Shown here: one piece after another, positions 1-6,962 of the stretch
How positions within the stretch are numbered: the first letter of the stretch is position 1
Layout of the letters: each line of letters starts with the position of its first letter
Assembly (NCBI GenBank): GCA_022361135.1
Contig: JAKSBM010000004.1
Span: 1-19,611, forward strand
Length of the DNA: 19,611 nt
Source of the DNA: Desulfobacterales bacterium
Lineage (GTDB): Bacteria; Desulfobacterota; Desulfobacteria; Desulfobacterales; Desulfobacteraceae
Direction of reading: 5' to 3'
Translations under genes and position numbers: made by a program
The notes under the pieces: generated by a model
What the model was told of the DNA's origin: nothing
The model's database searches: none
The model's input: only the letters and a program-made list of their open reading frames with translations

Positions 1-1
1 A

Positions 2-385
2 AGGGATTTAAAAACCGTGGCCGATTCCCATGACCACCCCTGGGAACAATTGGAGGCCGTGATCAAGGCCCATGTCTTTTTGTCGGAAATGCACCGGCCC
101 TGGTTTTATTTTACCTTTATGGAAGCCCGGAACATCCGGCCGGCGGATTTTGAGGCCGTGAAGTTCATGGAGGCCCATACCCAGAAGATCATCACCGACA
201 TCCTGGCCCGGGGCCGATTCCAGGGGGTACTGAAACCCGTGGACCCGGAACTCACGGCCAGCATGATCAAGTCCATGCAGCAGGAGTGGTACCTGAAACG
301 ATGGAAATACCGGCAGTTGAAGATTTCGGTGGACGCATTTGCCGATCATCTGGTGGCCATGGTGGCCGCCTTTTGCCGGAATTAA
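2..385 (+). CDS. TetR/AcrR family transcriptional regulator, C-terminal part (5' truncated by window edge)
   Basis: The frame is open to the left edge, so only the last ~128 residues are present and the N-terminal helix-turn-helix lies outside the window. What is visible is an all-helical segment (HPWEQLEAVIKAHVFLSEMH, then FTFMEARNIRP) and a second helical stretch with DPELTASMIKSMQQEWYLKRWKYR, which fits the ligand-binding and dimerisation domain of fatty-acid-type TetR regulators. A GTG at 17 is an internal valine, not a start. The gene ends 19 nt before the kinase gene, in the same direction, so it is probably the first gene of the acyl-CoA operon and may sense one of its acyl-CoA intermediates. 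The family call rests on the C-terminal half and on context only; the ligand is unknown. Confidence 0.7.
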   Translation, partial: RDLKTVADSHDHPWEQLEAVIKAHVFLSEMHRPWFYFTFMEARNIRPADFEAVKFMEAHTQKIITDILARGRFQGVLKPVDPELTASMIKSMQQEWYLKRWKYRQLKISVDAFADHLVAMVAAFCRN

Positions 386-404
386 AACCGAATAAGGAGG
401 CACC

Positions 405-1493
405 ATGGAAGATACGTCCCGTAACGCGGCATTGCTGGATCGTGCCGGTGGGGTGCGCAGGGGGGAAACCATTGACAGCGCCAGGCTGTTGACCTTTCTG
501 GAGACCCGGATTCCAAATTTGGGCGGGGAAATCACCATCCGTCAGTACCCCAGTGGTTATTCCAATTTAACCTACCTGGTGGAGAGCCGGGACCGCTCCC
601 TGGTCCTGCGCCGTCCCCCCATTGGGGCCCAGGTGAAAAAGGGACATGACATGGGCCGGGAGTACCGGGTGCTCAAGGCGGTCCATTCCGCCTTCCCCCG
701 CTGCCCGGCCCCCTTGGTTTATTGTGAAGATCCCGAGGTCATCGGCGCCCCCTTCCTGGTCATGGAGAAGATGACCGGTTTGATCCTGCGCAAGGATTTG
801 CCCCAAGGCTTGACACTCTCCCCGGTGGAGGCCCGCCATCTCTGTGAATCCATGGTTTCAACCCTGGTCGATATCCATGCCGTTGACGTGGAAGGTCAGG
901 GGTTGGATTTCATCGGCCGTCCCCGGGGCTATGTCCAACGCCAGGTGACGGGCTGGTGCGAACGCTATCGCCGGGCCCGGACGCCGGATGCACCGGATTG
1001 CGAAGCCGCCATGGCCTGGCTCACGGAAAATATGCCCCCGGATACGGAGTCCCCGACCCTGGTTCACAATGATTATAAATTTGACAACTTGGTCCTGGAT
1101 CCCGCCGCACCCCAGAGCATCACCGGGGTATTGGATTGGGAAATGACCACCTGGGGGGATCCCCTCATGGATCTGGGCAACTCCCTGGCCTATTGGGTCC
1201 AGGCCGATGATCCCCCGGAAATCCAGGCCATGCGGACCCTTCCCACCCACCTGCCCGGGATGATGACCCGGGCCGAGGTCCTGGCCGCCTATGAAGCAGC
1301 CTCGGGCCGGTCCACCCGGGATTTTGATTTTTACTACGGCTTTGGCCTTTTCCGCCTGGCCGTCATTGCCCAGCAGATCTATTATCGGTTTTACCATAAG
1401 ATTACGGATAATCCGCGGTTTGGTGCGTTGATTTTTGGCGTCCTGGGGTTGGAGCAAACCTTGAACCGGCTCATGGAATCCTCAAAAAAATAA
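405..1493 (+). CDS. APH-fold phosphotransferase of the acyl-CoA dehydrogenase-associated (ACAD10/11 N-domain-like) type
   Basis: A 362-residue protein with an aminoglycoside-phosphotransferase/kinase fold. Seen: a nucleotide-loop-like segment around residues 47-60, a VLRRPP strand near residue 68 where the kinase lysine is replaced by Arg, a GREYRVL helix (Glu ~85), the catalytic loop HNDYKFDN (221-228; Asp223, Asn228) and the metal-binding DWE (244-246). This pattern is typical of the kinase partners of acyl-CoA dehydrogenases rather than of antibiotic resistance enzymes. Related proteins phosphorylate the hydroxyl of 4-hydroxyacyl-CoAs (N-domain of mammalian ACAD10/11, levulinate pathway kinase of Pseudomonas). 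The start has a strong AAGGAGG at 394-400. It lies second in an operon with SDR, hydroxyacyl-CoA dehydrogenase, ACAD and crotonase. The substrate is inferred. Confidence 0.85.
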   Translation: MEDTSRNAALLDRAGGVRRGETIDSARLLTFLETRIPNLGGEITIRQYPSGYSNLTYLVESRDRSLVLRRPPIGAQVKKGHDMGREYRVLKAVHSAFPRCPAPLVYCEDPEVIGAPFLVMEKMTGLILRKDLPQGLTLSPVEARHLCESMVSTLVDIHAVDVEGQGLDFIGRPRGYVQRQVTGWCERYRRARTPDAPDCEAAMAWLTENMPPDTESPTLVHNDYKFDNLVLDPAAPQSITGVLDWEMTTWGDPLMDLGNSLAYWVQADDPPEIQAMRTLPTHLPGMMTRAEVLAAYEAASGRSTRDFDFYYGFGLFRLAVIAQQIYYRFYHKITDNPRFGALIFGVLGLEQTLNRLMESSKK

Positions 1494-1504
1494 GGAGAAA
1501 AGAG

Positions 1505-2257
1505 ATGCAGGAATTCAATCTGGAAGGAAGGAAGGCGGTGATCACCGGAGCCAGCCGGGGCATTGGACTGGCCGTGGCCAAAAAATTGGCCCAACAGGGG
1601 GCCCATTGCATCCTGGTGAGTCGTAAAATCGAAGGATTGGAAGCGGCCGTGGAAGAGATCCGGGGCACCGGGGGAAGTGCCCAGGCCATGGCCTGCCACA
1701 CCGGGTATCCCGATCGCATCCAGGAGATGTTCGCAGCCATTGCCAAGGAACACGGCCGGCTGGACATCCTGGTGAACAATGCTGCGGCCAACCCCCATTT
1801 CGGTGAAATGCTCACCGCCGATGCCGGGATCTGGGACAAGGTCCTGGACGTCAATCTCAAGGGGCCCTTTTTCATGACCCAGGCCGCCGTCCCCCTGATG
1901 AAGGAGCGGGGCGCCATTGTCAATGTCTCTTCGGTGAACGCTGTGAAACCCGGTTTGTTCCAGGGGGTCTATTCTGCCTCCAAGGCCGCCTTGATCAACA
2001 TGACCCAGACCCTGGCCCGGGAATTGGCCCCCCGGGGCATCCGGGTCAATGCACTGCTCCCCGGCCTCACCGACACCCAATTTGCCTCGGCCATCATTTC
2101 CTCGGAGGAGATCTGCCAGCACGCCGTGTCCCAGATTCCCATGGGTCGGTATGCCCATCCCGATGAAATGGCCGGCGCCGTCCTTTATCTGGTTTCCGAT
2201 GCTGCATCATTCACCACCGGTGCCAGCCTCATTTGCGACGGGGGGATGTTGATCTAA
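1505..2257 (+). CDS. SDR family NAD(P)-dependent oxidoreductase
   Basis: A classical short-chain dehydrogenase of 250 residues. Seen: cofactor motif TGASRGIG (14-21), NNAA (91-94), catalytic Ser in VSS (141-143), and YxxxK as YSASK (156-160). The usual C-terminal INPLLPG-like region (VNALLPG, ~181) and the end motif TGASLICDGG (238-247) are also present. Arg40 just after beta-strand 2 suggests NADP(H) preference, though this is an inference. It starts 11 nt after the kinase stop with AAGGAGA as ribosome binding site, and its stop is 1 nt from the next ATG. In this context it probably oxidises or reduces a hydroxy/keto group on an acyl-CoA or its free acid. The exact substrate cannot be read from the sequence. 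Confidence 0.9.
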   Translation: MQEFNLEGRKAVITGASRGIGLAVAKKLAQQGAHCILVSRKIEGLEAAVEEIRGTGGSAQAMACHTGYPDRIQEMFAAIAKEHGRLDILVNNAAANPHFGEMLTADAGIWDKVLDVNLKGPFFMTQAAVPLMKERGAIVNVSSVNAVKPGLFQGVYSASKAALINMTQTLARELAPRGIRVNALLPGLTDTQFASAIISSEEICQHAVSQIPMGRYAHPDEMAGAVLYLVSDAASFTTGASLICDGGMLI

Positions 2258-2258
2258 A

Positions 2259-3161
2259 ATGGAAAATATTCAAAATGTCTTGATCCTGGGTGCCGGAACC
2301 ATGGGGATCCAGATTGGCCTCCAATGCGCAGCCTCGGGCTTTGACGTGATGATTTACGATCCCGTGGCGTCGGCCCTGGAGTCGGCCAAAAAACGGTTGG
2401 TGCGCCAGGGAAGCCTCATGGTGAAAAACGGGCGCTTCCCCCGGGAAAAAATTAAACAGGGGCTGGAACGCATCTCCTTGACCAATGATCCGGAAACCGC
2501 AGGCAAGGATGCGGACCTGGTCTCCGAGTCCGTGCCCGAGGATCCGGCCCTGAAGCAGAAGGTTCTGGGGCAGTTCCACTCCATCTGTGAACCCCATACC
2601 CTTTTTACCACCAATTCCTCCACCCTGTTGCCCTCCCAGCTGGCCCCGGGCACGGGGCGACCGGACCGATTCATGGCCCTGCATTTCCACGATTGCACCA
2701 TCTCCAATGTGGTGGATGTCATGCCCCATGCCGGTACTTCCCAGGAAACATTAACTGCGGTCACGGACTTTGCCCGTGCCATTGATCAATATCCCATTGT
2801 CCTGAAGAAGGAACAGAACGGTTATGTCTTCAACACCATGCTCTCTGAATTACTGGGGGCGGCCCTTTCCCTGGCTGCGGGCGAGGTGGCGGCGGTGCCC
2901 GACATTGATCGGGCCTGGATGGGGATCATGGGCACCCGGGTGGGGCCCTTTGGCATCATGGATGCCGTGGGGCTGGACACGGTGTATAAGATCACGGCCC
3001 ATTGGGCGGAAAAAACCGGCCATCCGGGTAAGTTGGCCAATGCCGATTTCCTTAAATCCTATGTGGACGGGGGGAATTTGGGCATTAAAGCCGGACGGGG
3101 ATTTTATACCTATCCCCACCCTGAATTTATGTCGCCCGAGTTTATGGAAGGAATTCACTGA
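2259..3161 (+). CDS. 3-hydroxyacyl-CoA dehydrogenase family protein
   Basis: A 300-residue single-function enzyme expected to oxidise 3-hydroxyacyl-CoA to 3-ketoacyl-CoA with NAD. Seen: Rossmann motif GAGTMG (11-16) with Asp34 after strand 2 (NAD type), TNSST (118-122), the catalytic-His strand ALHFHDC (His142), Asn192 in the helix after NGYVF, and a C-terminal domain with GRGFYTYP. The Glu normally paired with the catalytic His appears to be Asp153 (VVDVM), a conservative change. The ATG follows the SDR stop by 1 nt. There is no well-placed Shine-Dalgarno (the nearest G-run ends ~12 nt upstream), so translation is probably coupled to the SDR gene. It is shorter than the C-terminal half of fused FadB/FadJ and has no crotonase domain. 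Confidence 0.88.
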   Translation: MENIQNVLILGAGTMGIQIGLQCAASGFDVMIYDPVASALESAKKRLVRQGSLMVKNGRFPREKIKQGLERISLTNDPETAGKDADLVSESVPEDPALKQKVLGQFHSICEPHTLFTTNSSTLLPSQLAPGTGRPDRFMALHFHDCTISNVVDVMPHAGTSQETLTAVTDFARAIDQYPIVLKKEQNGYVFNTMLSELLGAALSLAAGEVAAVPDIDRAWMGIMGTRVGPFGIMDAVGLDTVYKITAHWAEKTGHPGKLANADFLKSYVDGGNLGIKAGRGFYTYPHPEFMSPEFMEGIH

Positions 3162-3189
3162 TTAATCCCATGTATTGATGAGGACCGCC

Positions 3190-4983
3190 ATGGCCGAAAC
3201 CTTTTTGAGCATGCGCAATCTGAAGTTCACCCTCCACACTAAAGTGGGGGCCTTTGAGCAGACCGTTCCCGGATTCCTGGGGGATCGGGATGAAAATTCC
3301 CTGGACATGGTTCTGGATGCTGCCCTGGAATTGGGCAAAAAGGAGCTGAATCCCATTTTTGAGGAGATGGACAAGGAGCCCCCGAAGTTGGAAAACGGGG
3401 CGGTCTGCGTCCATCCCAAGGTGAAGAAGATTTTAAGTATCCTGGGCCGGGACGGCTGGATTTCCGCCGTTTTCCCCGAGGATTGGGAAGGGGAGGAGAT
3501 GCCCGCCAGCCTCCTCCATTGCATTAATTTCATCCTTGGGGCGGCCAATTATTCCGCCTCGGTCTATGCCGGGCTCACCATTGGTGCGGCCCGCCTTATA
3601 CTGAATTTCGGTGATCCCCAGCTCCAGCAGATTTATTTGCCCCCCATGCTGGAAGGGAAATGGCAGGGCACCATGGCCCTCACCGAACCCGAGGCCGGTT
3701 CCTCCCTGGGGGATCTCACCACCCGGGCAAGGGACCTTGGGGACGGCAGCTATGCCATTTCCGGGGAAAAGATTTTCATCTCCGCCGGAGACCACGACGG
3801 GGTGGAGAACGTGGTTCACCTGCTTTTGGCCCGCATGGAAGGGGCCCCGGCCGGAAGTAAGGGAATCTCCCTTTTTGTGGTGCCCAAGCTTTGGCCCTCG
3901 GACCAGGGCCTGGAACCCAACCATGTCACCGTGACCCAGATTTTCCATAAGCTGGGCTACCGGGGTGCCCCCATCACCGGGCTGCAATTCGGTGACACCG
4001 GTACCTGCCGGGGGATATTGGTGGGGGAAGCCCATCGGGGCCTTTCCTATATGTTCCAGATGATGAATGGGGCCCGGCTGGAGGTGGGCATGGGGGCCAC
4101 GGCCATTGCCACGGCGGCCTACCATGCCAGTTTGGAATATTGCCAGAGCCGGAGCCAGGGGCGGCGGTTCACCGATGCCAAAACCGCCCCCCAGGTGCCC
4201 ATCATCCACCATGCCGATGTCAAGCGCATGCTCTTGTTCCAGCGGGCCGTCTGCGAAGGCGCTTTGGCCCTGATCCTCCAATGCGGAATCTATGAGGATA
4301 TTTTGGCCGCCCACCCGGATAAAACCGATTACCATCTCCTTCTGGAGCTGTTGACCCCGGTGGCTAAGACCTATCCTTCGGAAATGGGAATCCTCTCCAC
4401 CAGTACGGCCATCCAATGTTTCGGCGGATATGGCTATTGCGATGATTTCCCCGTGGAGCAGCATTTCAGGGACATGCGCATCCATCCCATCCATGAGGGC
4501 ACCACCGGGATCCAGGCCATGGATCTTCTGGGACGCAAGGTGGTCATGGCCGAGGGCCGGGCATTGCTCTGTTTGAAGCGGGAAATGGAAATCTGCATCG
4601 AAAAGGCCCGGCAGCACATGGGGCTGCGCCGCATGGCCGGGGATCTCATTGAGGGCATGGAACTGCTGGAATCCACCCTGGGAACCCTGGGCAAGCTGGC
4701 CGCAGAGCAAGGTCCCGAGGCGTACCTGGCCGATGCCACCCCCTTCCTGGAGATGTTCGGCCACCTGGTCATGGGCTGGCAATGGCTGGGCATGGCTGAG
4801 TCGGCCGTGGATCTGCTCAACCAGGGATGTCGGAAGCGGGGCACCCTGTTCTACGAGGGGAAACTCCACACGGCCAATTATTATTTCACCTATGAATTGC
4901 CCAAAATCCACAGCCTGGCAAAGGCCTTGACCAAGGAAGCCAAGGTGACCCTGGCCATGCCCGAGGCCTGTTTTATTCCCTAA
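3190..4983 (+). CDS. Long acyl-CoA dehydrogenase (DmdC-like, ~600 aa)
   Basis: An FAD-dependent acyl-CoA dehydrogenase of ~597 residues, longer than the ~380-residue beta-oxidation enzymes. The extra ~130 residues at the C-terminus match the acyl-CoA dehydrogenase C-terminal-like extension of DmdC-type (3-methylmercaptopropionyl-CoA) dehydrogenases. Seen: MALTEPEAGSSLGD (162-175, FAD/substrate loop), SRSQGRRF (~319-327), QCFGGYGY (409-416), and IHEGTTGIQ with the likely catalytic base Glu436. The start at 3190 is chosen for TGAGGA at 3179-3184 with 5-nt spacing; ATG 3178 and TTG 3175 are in frame but lack a good site. It would introduce the 2,3-double bond of an acyl-CoA, passing electrons to ETF. 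The chain type it prefers is unknown. Confidence 0.9.
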   Translation: MAETFLSMRNLKFTLHTKVGAFEQTVPGFLGDRDENSLDMVLDAALELGKKELNPIFEEMDKEPPKLENGAVCVHPKVKKILSILGRDGWISAVFPEDWEGEEMPASLLHCINFILGAANYSASVYAGLTIGAARLILNFGDPQLQQIYLPPMLEGKWQGTMALTEPEAGSSLGDLTTRARDLGDGSYAISGEKIFISAGDHDGVENVVHLLLARMEGAPAGSKGISLFVVPKLWPSDQGLEPNHVTVTQIFHKLGYRGAPITGLQFGDTGTCRGILVGEAHRGLSYMFQMMNGARLEVGMGATAIATAAYHASLEYCQSRSQGRRFTDAKTAPQVPIIHHADVKRMLLFQRAVCEGALALILQCGIYEDILAAHPDKTDYHLLLELLTPVAKTYPSEMGILSTSTAIQCFGGYGYCDDFPVEQHFRDMRIHPIHEGTTGIQAMDLLGRKVVMAEGRALLCLKREMEICIEKARQHMGLRRMAGDLIEGMELLESTLGTLGKLAAEQGPEAYLADATPFLEMFGHLVMGWQWLGMAESAVDLLNQGCRKRGTLFYEGKLHTANYYFTYELPKIHSLAKALTKEAKVTLAMPEACFIP

Positions 4984-5000
4984 TCCCACGGAGGAAAGAT

Positions 5001-5750
5001 ATGAGCGACCACCCCTTTGTTTTTACATCCCAGGACGGCATTGGCCGCCTGACCCTGAACCGGAAAGAGAGCTATAATTCGTTTGATTCCACCATGCTGG
5101 ATGCCTTTGAAGCCTTTCTCAAGGAACGGCGACACGACACCGACACCCGGGTGATCATCCTGGACGGGGGCGAGGCCAAGGGCTTCTGCGCCGGATTGGA
5201 TACCAAGAATTTCCTCAATGAAATACTTAACATGGAACCCATGGCCGCCTACGAGGCCCAGGTTCGCCTGAGCCGACTCTTCCTGGGCATGCGCCAGATC
5301 CCCCAGCCCATCCTTGCCTGTGTCCACGGCGCCGCCGCCGGCATCGGCTTTTCCCTGGCCATGGCATCGGATTTGCGCCTCATCACCCCGGATGCCCGGT
5401 TCTCCGCAGCATACATTAACATTGGCCTGGGCGGGGCCGACATGTCGTCTTCCTATTTTCTGCCCCGGCTCATCGGTGCGGGCCGGGCCTATGAATTCCT
5501 CCTCACCGGGGACTGGATGGACGCCCAGACCGCCATGGACCTGGGCATGGCCTCCCGGATGATTCCCCGGGAGGAATTGTTGCCCACGGCGGAACAATTG
5601 GCCCGGACCATGGTGGAAAAGAATCCCATGGGCCTGCGCATGACCAAGGAAGCTTTAAATGTGAATCTGGATTGTGCGGGCCTGGAAGCGGCCCTGAATC
5701 TGGAAGACCGTAATCAGATTATGGTTGCCTATACCTATCGCATGAAATAG
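5001..5750 (+). CDS. Enoyl-CoA hydratase/isomerase (crotonase) family protein with atypical active site
   Basis: A 249-residue crotonase-fold protein. Seen: the oxyanion-hole segments FCAGLDTK (62-69) and HGAAAGIG (109-116), followed by SLAMASDLRL and the PRLIGAGRA helix (155-163). Aligned by eye with mitochondrial hydratase, the first catalytic Glu is Ser118 and the second is Tyr138, so both classical acid/base residues are missing. Asp147 in GLGGADMSS sits where dienoyl-CoA isomerase-type proteins keep a catalytic Asp, and many bacterial EchA-like paralogues share this form. The start has GGAGG (4991-4995) 5 nt upstream. It is the last gene of the operon, 17 nt after the ACAD. Hydratase activity should not be assumed; isomerase or hydrolase activity is possible. 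Confidence 0.85.
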   Translation: MSDHPFVFTSQDGIGRLTLNRKESYNSFDSTMLDAFEAFLKERRHDTDTRVIILDGGEAKGFCAGLDTKNFLNEILNMEPMAAYEAQVRLSRLFLGMRQIPQPILACVHGAAAGIGFSLAMASDLRLITPDARFSAAYINIGLGGADMSSSYFLPRLIGAGRAYEFLLTGDWMDAQTAMDLGMASRMIPREELLPTAEQLARTMVEKNPMGLRMTKEALNVNLDCAGLEAALNLEDRNQIMVAYTYRMK

Positions 5751-5820
5751 GGTGGTTGGGCTGGCGTTGCCTTTGAAGCTCCGATGATCCCGGGGGAATT
5801 GTTTTTTCAGGTGGGGGGGA

Positions 5821-6807
5821 TCAGGGCTCCGAAGCAGTGGAATCCAGAAGTAGGAAGACGGAAAGGGGGAGGTGGTTCCAGTCCGCCTCCAGAAAGTTGC
5901 CTTCAATGATTTCATCGGTGAGGGTCTGGATGAATTCGGGATTGAGGGTGCCGTCCACTTCACCCGGGTATCTGCCCTTGGCCTTCAGGGGAGACTGGTA
6001 GGCCTTGATGAATTCCGGGACTTCATCCATGACGTTGAGGTAGGTTTCCACGGCCTTGACATGGTATTGGTTAAGGACATAGGCTGCGGCCAGGGTGTCC
6101 ATGAAGGCCGGGTTGTCGTCCAGGAGGGTGGCCTTGAGGGCCATTTCCAGTGCCTGCTCCCTGTTGCGATATTGTGGATTTTCGCAGGTGGCGTAAACCC
6201 ATGCCAGGGCGTTGTATGGCTGGGGATCCCGGGGTTCCAGCTGGATGGCCTGGAAATAATCATTCACGGCCCGGGTGAAATTACGCTGGCCTTCGTAGGA
6301 AATTCCCCGGTTGAAATAGGCGTCGTGGGACAGGGGATTCAATTGAATGGCCTTGAGGTAACTGGCAATGGCCAGGTCATGGTTTTCCTGGTAGGAGTAT
6401 GCGATTCCCCGTCTCAGATAGGCATCGAAATAGTCCGGGTTCAGGGTGACGGCCTGGGTGAAGTTCTTCACTGCCCGGCCGTACATCCCGCGCTTGGCAT
6501 AGCGGCAGCCCCGGGCATAGAGTCGTTCTGATTTTTCAATATTCTTTGGGTCCAATGGTGCTGGGCCTTCTTCCATGGTTTCCGGGGAAGGCAGTTGGAC
6601 CATTGCGGCCATGGGTCCCTTGGCGGGTGTGGGATCCGGGGTGGTTTCGTCAAAGGGGGATCCGCCAAAGTCTTCGTGGAGGATGGGGGCCATGATTTGA
6701 ATGCCTGTGGGCGCAGGCGGGGTGTCCCATCCCTTTCCCAAGGCCGGGAAAAGGAGGATTAAAGCCCATACAACCATGGGGGAAATTAAAAGGCGATACC
6801 TGGTCAT
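5821..6807 (-). CDS. Exported tetratricopeptide (TPR) repeat protein, downstream paralogue
   Basis: A 328-residue protein with a signal peptide (MTRYRLLISP followed by a hydrophobic stretch to ~residue 23, possible cleavage near LGKG), a ~70-residue Pro-rich linker, and about five TPR units from ~residue 93 to 260 (for example YAKRGMYGRAVKNFTQAVTL and NHDLAIASYLKAIQLNP). After the repeats comes a YNALAWVYAT ... DTLAAAY module also found in the neighbouring TPR gene. No catalytic domain is visible, so it is probably a periplasmic protein-interaction scaffold. The start is supported by AAGGAA on the minus strand 6 nt upstream. It faces the crotonase gene end to end, with 70 nt between the stops; a T6 run at 5802-5807 lies in that gap but no convincing terminator stem. 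Confidence 0.82.
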   Translation of the reverse strand: MTRYRLLISPMVVWALILLFPALGKGWDTPPAPTGIQIMAPILHEDFGGSPFDETTPDPTPAKGPMAAMVQLPSPETMEEGPAPLDPKNIEKSERLYARGCRYAKRGMYGRAVKNFTQAVTLNPDYFDAYLRRGIAYSYQENHDLAIASYLKAIQLNPLSHDAYFNRGISYEGQRNFTRAVNDYFQAIQLEPRDPQPYNALAWVYATCENPQYRNREQALEMALKATLLDDNPAFMDTLAAAYVLNQYHVKAVETYLNVMDEVPEFIKAYQSPLKAKGRYPGEVDGTLNPEFIQTLTDEIIEGNFLEADWNHLPLSVFLLLDSTASEP

Positions 6808-6812
6808 TGATG

Positions 6813-6828
6813 TTTCCTTGCAAGGAAA
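6813..6828. repeat. 16-bp perfect palindrome in the leader of the downstream TPR gene
   Basis: TTTCCTTGCAAGGAAA is a perfect palindrome with 8-nt arms, 5 nt upstream of the TPR start codon on the minus strand. Its minus-strand copy contains the AAGGAA that serves as Shine-Dalgarno. It could be a regulator site or an RNA element masking the ribosome binding site, or simply chance. Confidence 0.6.
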
Positions 6829-6851
6829 TTAAGGAGTTAACCCATCTTTAA

Positions 6852-6880
6852 TTTGTAGCCTGTGGTGAGGATTTCGTCAA
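6852..6880 (-). promoter_or_regulatory. Candidate sigma70-type promoter for the downstream TPR gene
   Basis: Read on the minus strand: TTGACG (6880-6875), 17-bp spacer, TACAAA (6857-6852). Transcription would start near 6845, giving a ~38-nt leader that includes the 6813-6828 palindrome. The spacing is ideal; the -10 is 4/6 to consensus. Confidence 0.4.
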
Positions 6881-6923
6881 ATTGTTTTCACTTCGTCGTT
6901 GGCGAAACGTCCAAAATGGTCCT

Positions 6924-6946
6924 TCCCGGGGCTGGCATCCCCGGAA
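6924..6946. other. Weak intergenic hairpin between the two TPR genes
   Basis: CCGGGG (6926-6931) and CCCCGG (6939-6944) form a 6-bp stem with a 7-nt loop just after the upstream TPR stop. The U-tract is poor on both strands, so termination is uncertain. Confidence 0.3.
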
Positions 6947-6962
6947 TTTTCCCCAATGGATT

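Noticed and set aside
405..1493. Aminoglycoside resistance gene
   Set aside because: The fold is shared, but the operon context and the length with the HNDYKFDN variant point to the acyl-CoA-associated kinase group.
3433..4989. 518-codon minus-strand open frame opposite the acyl-CoA dehydrogenase
   Set aside because: Antisense shadow of a well-conserved gene; composition rich in Gly/His/Gln and no domain.
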